From assembly GCF_002994745.2 (NCBI RefSeq), contig NC_037090.1, positions 33,896,501 to 33,960,500 on the forward strand: a stretch of 64,000 nt of DNA, in the 5' to 3' direction. Below are positions 10,518 to 22,512 of the stretch, piece by piece. Both the position numbers and the translations under genes were made by a program. Under the pieces are notes generated by a model. The model was not told the DNA's origin and searched no databases. It worked only from the letters and a program-made list of their open reading frames with translations. The stretch comes from Rosa chinensis (lineage: Eukaryota; Streptophyta; Magnoliopsida; Rosales; Rosaceae). Every line of letters starts with the position of its first letter. Positions within the stretch are counted from its first letter, which is position 1.

Positions 10518-10639
10518 TTCACAATAAAAATAAATGTGAATCAGTAAAAGTTAAAATGGTAAATAATGGTAAAAAGGGCAATAGTGGAAATATTGAAATA
10601 AGATGGAGTTTTTTTTTTATCATTTCCTCACCTAAAGTG
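10518..10639. repeat. Copy 1 of a direct repeat of about 115 bp
   Basis: Similar to 11631-11743 (shared GTGGAAATATTGAAATAAGA and TCACCTAAAGTG). The two copies bracket the retroposon at 10654-11578. The origin is unknown, possibly an older local duplication. Confidence 0.7.
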
Positions 10640-10653
10640 TTTTTTTTTCTTTT

Positions 10654-11578
10654 AGAGAATTTGTGAAAATCAATAGCTGAATAGCGGCTCTCCTAGAGAA
10701 ATCCTAATGCCGGAGCTTCCGTCTCCGAAATTGTTCTCGTCCGGTGGTGCTTGGACTTTGGGGTTGGTCTCTGGCCTCTCCGCCGTCATGGGTTTGCTGC
10801 CGGACGGGTAAATTGATGCTACTGCTCATGGGGCTCCGTCAACAGGGGTTTTCGTGGGGCTTTATCAGATGGTTTTCAGCTAGGCTAGTGCGAGGAGTTG
10901 GTTGTTCTGTACTGGACAGGTGATCGATCACCAAGGACGGTTCTTGGCCGACAGCAACATGGATCTGGATCAATTGGCGGTGTGGGTTGTGAGGATCAGG
11001 ATCGGGGTTGGCTTTTTCGTTAGGGCTTTGGTGTGGCGGCGTGGCTCTTGGCGATTTGGGTCGCGGACGCTGAGAGGCCATGGCGGCGTGGATTGTGGCG
11101 ACGCGGGTCGTGGCACCGTTGGTCTGACGGAGTTTCGCCGGAATGGTACGTACGACGGGTGATGACAACGAAGATGGTGGACTGGCCCAAACCAGCTTGA
11201 TGGGCCTTGCGTGGATTTTTTGTGGTGGCTCCCTTTTGGGCTTCTAGTTTTGGGTTAGGGTTTATTTCCCTTAATCCATTAAATTATGTTTTAGTGTAGT
11301 CTTTTACAATAATTTTCTTTTAGGAAGCTAATGCACATTTTGTGCACTCTATGTTTCGATCTAGCGCCTCTGGAGTAGTATCAAAGGAGGATCTCAACTA
11401 TGTCTACGTACATGAATGTCTAATGAGTGGGTATATTTCTATGTATCATTGTAGGTACTACCACTATCTTCTTGTCTATTTGTACATGGTAGCGAAAGGG
11501 TATGTAACGACATATTCTGACTTTAGATGAATATATTGGCACCCGCCCTTTGGGTTTGGGTTTGATTAAAAAAAAAAA
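10654..11578 (+). mobile_element. Poly(A)-tailed retroposon (LINE-derived or similar, about 925 bp)
   Basis: A G/C-rich block ends in TTTGGGTTTGGGTTTGATT and 11 A. It is flanked by imperfect direct repeats AAAGTGTTTTTTTTTCTTTT (10634-10653) and AAAGTGTTTTTCTTTTT (from 11581), which look like a target-site duplication. No reverse-transcriptase coding is visible. It may be a 5' piece of an L1-type element, a SINE-like unit or a retroposed transcript. Reading frames in it (for example 10902-11162) are short and unconvincing. Confidence 0.55.
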
Positions 11579-11598
11579 GAAAAGTGTTTTTCTTTTTC

Positions 11599-11605
<7 letters not shown>

Positions 11606-11630
<25 letters not shown>
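11606..11630. repeat. (TA)n microsatellite
   Basis: About 12 TA units between the retroposon's right flank and the second direct-repeat copy. Confidence 0.9.
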
Positions 11631-11743
11631 TGTCCACAGTAAAAATAAAACGGTAAAAGTTAAAAGAGTAAATAATGATAAAAAGAGCAGTAGTGGAAAT
11701 ATTGAAATAAGATGGAGTTTTTATCATTCCCTCACCTAAAGTG
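11631..11743. repeat. Copy 2 of the direct repeat flanking the retroposon
   Basis: Partner of 10518-10639; similarity extends over roughly 110 bp with scattered substitutions and a shorter T-run. Confidence 0.7.
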
Positions 11744-13430
11744 GAGTTTTTATTTTTATTTTTATTTTTTATCATTTCCCTTAAAAAGAATTGATGCTAG
11801 AGTTTTGGAGTGTTATACTATACATGATATTCCAATCGTTCGGGAGAGGTCATAGACTCATAGCGAGTCACACCCATATTATGTGATCTGCAAGTTTTGA
11901 TGAATAAAGAATCTTATTCTACTACTCGTCGGCTATGGCGCTAGGGCCAACCAAGCATGAACCGTATCTACTATACATTGATAATAACAAAGCGTACGTC
12001 CAGTGGGGAATCCCACCAGTCAAGGTTTGGAAGGAGGCTAGGGCTCAAAGATGGATTAATTTAGCAATTATTGAGTCTTAGTCGTCATCATTCATATCCA
12101 TCTATAATTGGTTTGTGACTAATTGAGCAGTCGGACCACCAAACCCACTGTACCGTAAATTTAAAACAGATGCTTGGTATGTGTCTGCATTCTGCAGCGC
12201 TGGACCTAATCTCATATTTTAGGAAAGAACTTGGGTGGAGATTTGGATATACTTCGATCGAGTTAGCTAGCCAGGCTCAAAACGCTACCTAATCTTCTAC
12301 ACACAAACTAATTAAGGGAGCAAATAATTGGACGTATACCTAACTATACCAGACCAATATTTCAGACCAGATCACCTGGATAAGAATTTAGAACGTAAAT
12401 TATAAACTTTATAGCATGCAGTAGAATCCAACCAAGTGTAGCAGATTCCTAATGAATATTTATAGGAGTCCTTCCCGTGATGCTAATGATTACTTATATA
12501 AAGCTATGAACTATGAAGCAATAATGCAAGGTCTTTTTGGGTCAACCTACGTACGTAAAGGAATTTACTACTTGCAAGCTGCAATTAATAAACACATCAA
12601 TTTACATTAAAAGACTAATTAGGGAATTATGGACTAGGGAAGGTGAACGAGATCGTTCTATAATATATTCTACTTGCATCCATCACTGGCCTAATTGCGT
12701 CTTTGAGAGAAACTCGTCTTTACTACTAAAAACCATGTCTTATCCCTTGTTTCTTGTGCATTAACACTTGCTCAAAATCTCAAATGGTATGCGGTCATAG
12801 GTCCATGATTTGCTTCCAAAGTTCAGCTACTAAAGATAATAACAGTACTAAAGCGAAAAACAAGATGCAAATGATCAATGATGACTCCTCTAAAGCGACT
12901 CTTTAGTGCTCAATATTTCTAGTAGATTGACTTACCAAAAAACAAAATATTTCTAGAAGATTGATAAGTTCAAAATTTGTAAAGCAAAATCTTAATGCTT
13001 AAATAATCCAAGGATCCAGACCCCTTCCACTCACCTATATTAAAATTGAATTTAAGATTTTTTTCAGAACTTAAGTTAACTTGCTGTTAGACTATTTATA
13101 GGGTTTGTGTTGAAGTTGTTTGATAAAATCATTATGATTAATTTTATATTAACAAATATTCTTTTTTTTTTTTTTTTTGAGATGAATATATTAACAAATA
13201 TTCAGACCCTTAAATTATTTTTTTGAAATGACCCTTAAATTATTTAAGACATTAAAATTTTACAGCACTTTAGAAGACTCGAATTCCAAATTAACATTCT
13301 TGAGTTGACATTCAGATTCTTTTACAATTTGGAAATGAATAATTGAATTTCTTACCAAAAAAAAAAAAACAAATGTTGGGATTTTGAACGAGTTAAGTAG
13401 AGTTGACTGCAGACCGTTGGACGCGTCCAA
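11744..13430. other. Intergenic DNA upstream of the PP2C gene
   Basis: A/T-rich with T- and A-runs. I found no convincing gene, RNA gene or transposon terminus. The longest frames (for example 12537-12764) look random. Confidence 0.6.
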
Positions 13431-13859
13431 TTCCCTTTGACTAGGCGCGCAACCTTCACCCACACACCAACACTTCATCGCGTGCGCGTTTTACAATTTA
13501 CATGCTTGATTTCAAGAAAGTTCGCGTCTTACCCTACCGAGGGGTATTTACGTCCTTTCCTACTAATCATCCCCCATTGCTACCGTCAGCAAAGCATCCC
13601 CAGTGTGAACGCCGACACTCCCAGCTTCAGAAAACGTAGCCACACATTTCCCAGACTGCCCTTGCTTTTGTCCACAATCCCAGATCAATCCCCATTCCCG
13701 CCTTACGAAAAGTCAACTCGGCGAGTTGGACAATTCACACACCTTCCCCGAAGGTGGAAGAAGAAGAAGAAGGGCGTTTGCGTAATTTCCAGGAAGCGTC
13801 GAGCGCCCCTCCGAATGGTCCAAAGGGTCACGCGTCCGCAAAGCCAGAGTGCCAAATCA

Positions 13860-13990
13860 CCCCATGATCGTGTGCACTCAACAGAAAGCTCCAGAGAGCC
13901 GACACGTGTTACTTGGACCTATAACAGCCACCGGTAACCGGTCTCCTTGTTTCATATAAATACCAGCTCAAGCCAAACTCCTTAAAAAAC
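13860..13990 (+). promoter_or_regulatory. Core promoter region of the PP2C gene
   Basis: TATAAA at 13955-13960 lies about 190 bp before the start codon, leaving a plausible 5'UTR of roughly 160 nt. A G-box/ABRE-type ACACGTGT (CACGTG at 13903-13908) lies about 50 bp upstream of the TATA box. The palindromic ACCGGTAACCGGT at 13930-13942 is also notable. A G-box next to the TATA box would fit abscisic-acid or light control, but that is inference. Confidence 0.55.
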
Positions 13991-14147
13991 TTTCAGCTGA
14001 TTGGATCGAAAGAAAAACCCAACAGGAAATTCTCTAGAAACCGCGGGAATATACGAATAATCTGTTTATCTTCGCTGTCGTCGTCGGGAAAAATCTCTAA
14101 TAATTTTGTTGTGGGATTTGTGTTTTGTGGTATGCTTGTGAGTGAAA

Positions 14148-16440
14148 ATGGTGGCCGAAGCTAAGATCATGTGTCCGCAGAACGTTGAAGTGTTTGCTAA
14201 AGGGATGAACGTTCGTGAGGTTGAAGATGTAGTTGCATCGATTTCGCCAAAGAGTTTTGACCCAAGTCGCCCTCTGGAATTTGTCTCCCCTGCTGCTGCT
14301 TTGATATCGAACTCCCAACCTGTGAGTTGTCTGATCTTGAAGTTCTCTTCTTTTTGGATTATTTGGTCTTCTAGGTGTTAGTTACCATCTGGGTTTGAAT
14401 CTTTTGTTGTTGTTGTTGTGAATAGGGGATGATGGCTTTGTTTCAGTTTTTGCTTGTGGAATTGATGTTGTTTCTGATTGTTTAAAAATAGGGCCTGGTG
14501 CTTACTCAGTAGCTTGATTTGTTTGAGATTTGTAACTGGATATAAGAAAATTAGAGTCTTGGTCAATTACAAAAATAGAAATATTTATGGCAATCACTCT
14601 TACCCTGCAAAGATAGTTCTTACCAGGTAAGGTTATTTTCGTTCTTTGTCAGGTACCTTTCAAAAGGGTTTGGTGTAAATGAGAGTGATGCTGATTTTAA
14701 GTCTTTATGAATTATGATGTCAGCCCTGATAGTTTTTAGTTTGAACTCCTTTCAGATTCTCTGTTGGATCATATTTTTAATTTTTTTTAATTAGGCCCCA
14801 AAATTTGAAAGAGAACTATGTTCATGATTATGTTGGTGACTTTATATGAGTGTTGAGTACTTGAAATCTGGACATTTAGTTCATCTTTCAATCTTATAAT
14901 TAGTACCAAATATAATTGTGAAACATAGAACTTCCCTCATTGTCATAAGACTTAACCATACACATTGAACTTTAAAGTTTCAACTGCTGCTTATTAGAAA
15001 TAATACTTTAGGGAAGAATTGTACTAGTTTAAAAGTGTCTAACATGTATTGATTGTTTTCTTTTACTTCTTTTTAGGATGTTAAACCAGCGGATAAAGTT
15101 TCAGACTTGGCTCCTGAACCAGCCGACCTGAGATTCTTTCCCAGGCTCCGTTCTGGTAGCTTCGCTGACATTGGACCGCGTAGATACATGGAAGATGAAC
15201 ATATACTGATAGACGATCTATCTTCACACCTGGGATCGCTTTTTAGTTTTCCCACCCCAAGTGCTTTTTATGGGGTAATGATATCTCTTTGGGTTTGCGA
15301 ATATAATAAATTTAAATTTGGTTGTCTAGTTTTGAAGCTTACAGAGATTGGAAATGTCATATAGGTATTTGACGGACATGGAGGACCTGAAGCAGCAGCT
15401 TATGTTCGAAAAAATGTGATGAGACTCTTGTTTGATGATGTCAATTTTCCCCGAGCTAGTGAAGTTAATAAAATTTTCTCAGAGGAGCTCGAGAATACTC
15501 TCCGTAAAGCATTTCATCAGGTAGACCTTGCTTTGGCAGATGACTGTAGTGTAAGCAGTTCTTCTGGGACGACAGCATTAACTGCCATGATCTTTGGAAG
15601 GTATATATATGCTTAGAATTTCCATTCTTATTGCAACAAAAGAATAACACTCTTTCGTTGACCTAGTCTGTATTTTGAATAATCAATATTGATTATTGCA
15701 ATCATCTGCTGTCATTCTACCGTCAGTGTTTTTTAATTAGTTTCTTGTGCATGATTCGGTCGATATTTCATAGTGATTCAACTTGGGCTGTGTGGGATTT
15801 GTTCTTGTATATATGTCCACTCCACTTTTAATTCTCTTCCGCTTATGATTAAACTTGCTTTCTTATTTTCAGGCTTTTGATGGTAGCCAATACTGGTGAT
15901 TGTCGAGCTGTTCTCTGCAGGAAGGGAGAGGCAATTGATATGTCCCAAGACCATAGGCCAATATATCCCTCCGAACGGAAGAGGGTTGAAGAATTGGGGG
16001 GATATGTTGATGATGGGTATCTGAATGGTGTCTTATCAGTTTCCCGAGCCTTAGGTGACTGGGACATGAAGTTTCCTCGTGGTTCTGCTTCACCCCTTAT
16101 CGCCGAACCAGAGTTCTGTAGGATGGATTTAACAGAGGAAGATGAGTTTCTCATTATAGGGTGTGATGGGATCTGGGATGTGATGTCAAGTCAGCATGCG
16201 GTTAGCCTTGTGCGCCGTGGCCTGCGGCGGCATGATGACCCAGAGCAGTGTGCCAAGGATCTTGTCATGGAGGCTCTTCGCCTCAACACGTTTGATAATC
16301 TTACTGTAATTGTTGTATGCTTCTCTTCTCTTGATCAGCGGGAACCATTATCACCGCCTCGGGAACGGAGATTTAGGTGTTGCAGCCTCTCTGCTGAGGC
16401 TCTCTGTAGCCTGAGGAGCTTGTTGGATACAAGTGGTTGA
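14148..16440 (+). CDS. Protein phosphatase 2C (PPM family), four exons, 391 aa
   Basis: Exons 14148-14321, 15077-15274, 15365-15600 and 15873-16440 join in phase (0, 0, 2) with GT/AG introns and total 1176 nt. The product is a Mg/Mn-dependent Ser/Thr phosphatase. Motifs seen: RYMEDEH (94-100), FDGHGG (126-131), [17 protein letters not shown] (208-217), SRALGD (260-265), GCDGIWDV (299-306, metal-binding Asp301) and DNLTVIVV near the end. The N-terminal 75 residues are variable and the C-terminal tail is Ser/Arg/Cys-rich. [18 protein letters not shown] and the overall layout resemble plant group-G PP2Cs (PP2CG1/PP2C49 type), some of which act in ABA and salt responses; that subgroup call is from memory. 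ATG 14148 is chosen because MVAEA is the usual start in this group. The 3' end faces the neighbouring gene. Confidence 0.93.
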
Positions 16441-17433
16441 TTGCACATACAACTTCTCCAGTAAACGTCTTCTTGGCAAGAGACTGTTCATACATTGTTT
16501 TGGCTGCTTCAGTTATGAGATGGCAGCTAGCAGTTTTGTCAGTGTTTCACTTTCTCGTCTCCGCCTCGCATTGAGCTTGGCTCAGGATTGATGTACATAT
16601 ATAAGAAAGGGGAGGCGGATGGTGGTTGTGTTGTAAAAGCTGTATGTTGAGGCATTCTTTTCGTTGGAAGTCCAGAGAGACTGTCCGTCTGTTGTAGATC
16701 CACTCATTTGTATACATGTAATCAGATAATTCTGAGTATCTTCATTTTTTCAGCTTGTCTCTTCATTACAAGTAGGCCTACTTTTCAGGACTTCAAACCA
16801 TTAACACATATTCAGCATTATGAGCTTCCTGTCGACCTTACTAGTTTTCTTAGTAGGCATCAGGAGTTGGTTGCTTTCACGGGATGCAACTCTAAAACTG
16901 TTTTGGGGGCAACCTTAACCACTCATCCATCATTAGTTCTTTCCTTCCATAGAAAGATCATATCCATCATACAAATAGGAGTCCTGTTCTTTCAGTATGA
17001 TGCATAATACCAAGTTGTTACAATAGCTACTGATGAGGCATAAATGCATTACACAATCTGAAAGTACAAATTATGGTGCAATATCTCCTGTTATGCGAGT
17101 TTTAGAGAGAGCGGTAATCCAACATCAACAATCTAAGCAAAATAAATTAAGAGTACGAAAAAAAAAACAAAAAAATAAGATGTATTCTTGATTATTTTCT
17201 TTCGATGTAATAACAAACACCGAAAAAGGTAGCTTCCTAAGAGATGGCTACTAAAATGAAACCACTTCTTTGCTTTGGTGAAAAATCAGTGGCATTCCTG
17301 CTCAGTAACAAAACTAAATGGACCGCAGAACTAGATTCCATCGGAAATATTTGCCGAGTTAAAATGAATAAATGGCAATTCGCTGAACATAAGAATGGTC
17401 ACCCATTTACAAGTTTAGCTACCATTAACAATA
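16441..17433. other. Convergent 3' ends of the two host genes
   Basis: About 1 kb separates the two stop codons and should contain both 3'UTRs. No further gene is seen. Reading frames here (16708-17007, 17244-17513) have no recognisable content, and the second overlaps the last exon of the opposite gene. Confidence 0.6.
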
Positions 17434-20217
17434 TTAAACAGTTGAGTCCGATTTGTAGCTTTTTGCAAATGTTGCAAACCTTTCCAGGCCACGTCCAAGT
17501 AAACTTTCAGTAAAAGGTTGCAGTGCCTGGACCATGCCATAAGAACCAAAATGAGGGACTGCTTCAAATAAACGACATTTGCTATTTTTCGTTAAGTAAT
17601 GCAATCAAATCACATTTATTACCATCGTCAATCAAACCACGTAGCAAGTGTTCATTTCTTTTGGAGTTTAGAAATTCTCCATTTTTCTTTTCATTTCCTA
17701 CTGTACTACCGTAATATTATCAGAACTGTTCATTTCATCATCTAAAAATAATCTTAGTAAAATATCAATTGAACATGAGATCATTTCGTATCAAAGAAAT
17801 CCACAGTTTCAGCAATAGTCTGATTCTGATGACTCTCTCTCTCTCCCTGAGGGTTAAGAGGTTTCTTTTTTTGTTATTATGAGTTAGAGAGAAGGTTGCT
17901 AGCATCCTCTTTTATATAACTTGCATTGCATGGAGAATGAAATATTATCTGTAGTTAGAATACTTACTGACGCCACTGGAGCCAAAATTGCAGGAACTTC
18001 GTAAGAGACTGTTAACTGAAACAGAAAGGAAAGAAAAAAAAATGCAATGTGAGCTACCCAACAGAGACTGAGAAATACAAGTGTGCTTTTCCTATTTCTT
18101 CTTCCTCAGAAATGACCAGAACAGGAAAACCAAGTCAATGACACCACTGATTTTACTTTACAAGAAAAGAAACTGGGCTGTTCAATTGATGGCCAAGGGC
18201 AGAGAAATGTATTTTAAGTAATCAAACTGAAAATCATGTTCCACTGAGCAGCATGAATGGCCTTCATATGCCCTAAACACTGCCCATCTGTCATTGATTG
18301 GAATAGGAGTATAAAGAAGATCCATAACAACATAAACATAATTGTGAGAAATTCAAATTCAATAGAGAACAAAGCAGCCTCACTTCTACTATGCATGACG
18401 AAGGACCTTTTGGATAAAAACGAACAGCGCCTCTGCCATGCAAGTAAATCAGTATATCAAATTTCTGATATCAACAAAACACAGAAACTTAAGTCTATTG
18501 CATATGTTATGCCCAACATTTAACATTCCCGCTCAGTGTTATAAATTCCCTTGTTATAGCCTAGATAATAGGAGGATAACATCATCTTGTGACATACTTT
18601 ATGACGGGTGTTCTGAACACTTTGAAGACTGAATTACATAAAATATTAACCTAACATAGTAAGATGTGGTCATTGAGCTTGTTAGACATGGTACAGACAT
18701 TTAAGCTCCTAGTGCACTTTGAACCAGAACAAACTTACTCACACATGCATTTGTTTCAAGTAATTAACTTCACATATTTTCTTCAATAGTTTTTAACCAA
18801 ATACCTAAATATGATAATTGATATTCTATCATAAGCTCTAGGATTATAAAGTAACAACGGCAAATAAAGAAAATTACATCCAATATTTATGCATTCTTTT
18901 AAATACATATAAAGCCTTAAATTGCACACACTTTTCCTACAGCTAGTAGTACACAGTTTCAGCTAATGTTTCTCATCTTCTCACCTGTTAGGAAGACCTT
19001 CCAGAGATCTCCAGTGGATTTTCTGATTTCGGGTGGGCTGCATGAAAGTAGTTGAATGACAGTTTGAAAGAGAGCATTGTTAGGATACATCATATAACTG
19101 CTTAGTTTTTTCAACCAAGGAAAGAAAAAAAAAAAAAAAGCTTAGTTCTGATGAGAGATGGACATATCATGATGGCAACAAAGAGTTTGAGTTAAAAGCA
19201 TGGTATATGATTCTTACCTGCATATTTCGAGCAAGCCATGAGAATTCAATATCACGCCCAAAAGCTCTATACTTCAGTGACCATCGTGATAGGTCAGGCT
19301 TGTCTTCCAATACCTATATTTTTCAAATAAACAATTATATGGATCAAACTCCAGTTTACTTCAAATATAATTGAAGTTCACCTAGCGAGTGTTGGGTGAC
19401 TTTTTTAGTACCTTTACAGTAGAAATAAAGGGCATCCACTGGGGAATGGCCTCACGATCAGAGTAACAATCATATGCGACTGAAATAGGCACATCAATTT
19501 TCGTCTTTACCCTGCATTTGATCACATTGTCTAGAAATTAGTAGAGCACATACATGCTAGTCCGATAGACCTCACTCAAGAACTCGTTTCACATTATTTA
19601 TGGTCCCCTTGTACTATATACTACATTCTGAGTAAAAGCTAAATCATCATAAGAAGCACCAGCATAATAAAAACACAGGTGGGTCTTTATTCAATTAAGC
19701 TGCTAAAGTACATATAAACACTTGCAAGTGAAAACCATCGTGCATTCCTAATCGACTGAGAATCAACTTATAAGAACTACACTACGTTAAAAAAGTCAGA
19801 TTGCCACAAAATCAGAGTAAATGAGGTCAGACCCTCCAATCAAAATCAATAAAATTGAAACTCGATGCAGCAACAAAAAACAGCTAACTAGTTGCTGATA
19901 CTGAAGACCCTCATAGCCAAATAAAATACCAGACGAACAAATTAATTTCAGACATAAATAAGAATCTATATTCTCAAAGCAATAAGAGATGGAAATTACG
20001 TGCAGTCCTGCCATTCCATAACAGGGGAAAGAGGTCTGAATCCAGTGAAGACTGAGCTTCGCTTGGAAAACCCACATGGGATTTTGAAGAAGATGCGAGT
20101 AAGAGACGGCTGTGGTTTTAGAGAAGAAGAGCTTCTCCAAACGGGTACGTGGCTGAGACTGGTACAGTTTGGTCTAGAAATGTAGGCTGCTACAGCGGTT
20201 GCAGAAGCAGCAGACAT
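17434..20217 (-). CDS. Polyketide cyclase/START-like plastid protein, seven exons, 218 aa
   Basis: Minus-strand exons 20217-20000, 19511-19412, 19313-19218, 19037-18985, 18432-18384, 18015-17968 and 17526-17434 add to 657 nt. All introns are GT/AG and all phases agree. The first about 55 residues are Ser/Arg-rich with few acidic residues (MSAASATAVAAYISRPNCTS), a likely chloroplast transit peptide. The mature part starts VKTKIDVPISVAYDCYSDRE and includes KPDLSRWSLKYRAFGRDIEF, NQKIHWRSLEGLPNRGAVRF and LLGRGLERFATFAKSY. These match the 'polyketide cyclase/dehydrase and lipid transport' (SRPBCC, START-like) family of small plant chloroplast proteins such as those of the At1g02470 type. Such domains hold a hydrophobic ligand; the substrate here is unknown. 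No frameshift or stop is seen. Confidence 0.9.
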
Positions 20218-20370
20218 AGTCAAACTGAGTTATAAAGCAGGAAGCAACAAAAGGGATACAGAAACCGAAAAGGGAACTGACCAGTCAAGACTCAAGAGTC
20301 TTAACACCACAAAATCTCGATCACGGAGCTGCCGGTCTGATTTGAACACCTCTCTGGTTTATTGCCATTG

Positions 20371-20382
20371 TCATGGGCCTCA
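20371..20382 (-). promoter_or_regulatory. Site II-like motif upstream of the START-like gene
   Basis: The minus strand carries AGGCCCAT (20380-20373), a site II/TCP-type motif common upstream of plant organelle-related genes, about 155 bp before the start codon. No clear TATA box was found. Function is inferred from the motif only. Confidence 0.35.
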
Positions 20383-20429
20383 AATTATGTCTTAAGCTAG
20401 TGGAAGTGAAAGCCCAAAGCGCGTTTTGC

Positions 20430-21180
20430 TCTTTTTTTTTTTTTTTTTTTTTATATAATCAGAATAAGAACTTTATTTATTTATTTCTTTGAAATGGGGT
20501 TTGGAGGAGGCTCATCCCCACGTTCGATAGGGGAAATGTCCATAAATCCAGATTTGAGTTACACTAACTTCATTTATCTAAACATCTCATAAGATTGTCT
20601 ATTTACCCAACAAATTACATATTTTTTGCCCTCATACCCAATTAAGTTATTTTTTTATTTTTATTTTTGTTTATTTTTAGGACAATTTTGTCCTCTCTCC
20701 CTTTGTCACTTAAAAAGAAAGATTTCGCCGGACTGCGGAATTCGGCCACCTGTGACTGCCGTCTGATTTTATTGCCCCCCCCCTGTAATACTCAAGAAAC
20801 TTTTTATTGCCCCCAATAAAAATTTATTGGGTTTTATTGGGGGTAACAAAAGTCTCTGACAACCTCTTTGCAAACTTCCAGCGACTTCCGGACCAGTGAC
20901 AGGAGTCCGGCGTCCTGTTTTATTGTCCTCTAATAAACTTTTTATTGACCTTCAATAATACCCAATAAACATTTTATTGCCTCCCAAATAAAAATTTATT
21001 TTGAGTAATAAAAGTCTCCAGTGATTGGAGTCCGGTAAACTCTCCAATGACATTTTAATTATTTGAAAGGCAAACTTGTCTTTTTACATTAAAATTGGGT
21101 AAGTGGCCCCACAAATCTTTTAGTGCAGTCAGTGGGCATTTTTTGGTCCAAAATGGGTAAATGGTCAAGAGCCCCTGAAT
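20430..21180. repeat. A/T-rich repeat-like segment with TTTATTG motifs
   Basis: After a T-run (20431-20452) the segment contains many copies of TTTTATTG and AATAAAAATTTATT, together with CCGGAGTCC-like pieces, and no coding frame. The beginning (GGGGAAATGTCCATAAAT, about 20530) and the end (complement of GGACATAAATAG, about 21190) are loosely similar in inverted orientation, so it may be a decayed TIR element. This assignment is weak. Confidence 0.35.
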
Positions 21181-21199
21181 AAGCTATTTATGTCCACCT

Positions 21200-22474
21200 C
21201 TCTGCATTCAAAATTAGCCTGGAAAGGACTTCAACACAGAGCAAAAAAAGGTGAGGTAAAATAGAGTTGCCCTGTCTTAGACCCCTTGAGGGGAGGACAT
21301 GCCCACTAGTTTCAGCATTAAGCACAAAAGAGTACGAAACCATCTTGACATAGCACATAATCCATTGAACCCAAACTGGACTAAAATCAAACTATAGCAT
21401 TACAAACTCTAAGAAGCTCCACTCAACCATGTTGTAAGCTTTACTCATGTCAAGTTTCAATGCCCAAAAACCAGTATTTCCTCTCCTCTTGCATTTAAGA
21501 AAATGTGATATTTCCAAGTTGACCAAATAGTTGTCAGAGATCAATCTCCCTGGAATAAAGACGCTTTGAAATTGTGCAATAATATCCTTGAGTAGAGGCT
21601 TCATCCAGTTTGCCAATACCTTTGAATCGATCTTATAAATGACGTTGCATAAGCTGATAGGGCGCAAATGAATCACACACTAGATATTTTAGTACTTTAA
21701 GAACCAATGTGACATTAGTATGATTAAGCTGCTTAGTCAACTGCTCAGACCCAATAAACCCTCTAATTGCTTCCAAGACATTGTTACCAACCATGGACAA
21801 GAAATGTTGGTAAAAGCATGGTAAGAAAGCATCATGCCTCGGAGCCTTAGAAAGATACATTTGTTTCAGCGCTCTATTGACCTCTTTTGAAAAAATAGAT
21901 TTGGTTAATTCCACATTCATAGCATCAGAGACCACTCTAGGGATAACACCATGAATCTGATCAAAATTTGTGGGCACCGAAGAGGTAAACAGGTTGTGGT
22001 AATATATATGAAAGCACCACATCTTCAATCTTCCCGTCCTCAATACAACAATTATTTTCATCATCATCAAAGAGACCCTTTATACATTCTTCCTCTTCCT
22101 ATTACTAGCCATTTGATGAAAAAAAAAATTGTACTTAAGTCACCATCCTTAAGCCAAAACACTTTAGCTTGCCGCTTCCAAAAAATTTGCTCTTGATTAA
22201 GTAACTCATTTAACTCAACTTCCAACTCCAACCTTACGTTATCCAGAGGAGCAGATAAAGAAGTACCAAAGAAAACAGCCAACTTTCTTCTCACATCTTC
22301 AATCTTTCTCTTTAGACCTTCAACTTTGCTTCACTCCACTCCAACAGAGCACGTCTAGTGCAATTAATCTTACTATAAACCCTAAAAAAAGGGTTGACAC
22401 CTCTCCCATGATGCCATCCACACCACCACCTTTAACACTGCTCGTCCCTAAGCCAAAGTTCCTCATAACGGAAC

Positions 22475-22477
<3 letters not shown>
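21200..22477 (-). pseudogene. LINE (L1-type) reverse transcriptase fragment
   Basis: In minus-strand order: KVFWLKDGDLSTIFFF, ASNRKRKN, a linker, LRPISLCNVIYKIDSKVLAN, FQSVFIPGRLISDNY and LKLDMSKAYNMVEWSFL (the usual KAYDRVEW has changed). After a gap follows a remnant of the GLRQGD region (GLRQGNSILPHLF). Order and motifs fit plant non-LTR RTs. The endonuclease, the RT catalytic FADD box and the 3' end are missing, and frames are broken. A 30-T run borders it on the right. Confidence 0.8.

Positions 22478-22507
<30 letters not shown>
22478..22507. repeat. T30 homopolymer
   Basis: Thirty consecutive T. On the minus strand this could be the poly(A) tail of a retroposed sequence lying at 22508 and beyond, but no target duplication was identified. 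Confidence 0.8.

Positions 22508-22512
<5 letters not shown>

Noticed and set aside
10839..11168. Overlapping frames on both strands in the G/C-rich retroposon
   Set aside because: Long frames on both strands at once reflect G/C content; no domain seen.
13437..13937. 166-codon plus-strand frame upstream of the PP2C gene
   Set aside because: It lies in the promoter region, ends just before the TATA box and has a compositionally biased product without known motifs.
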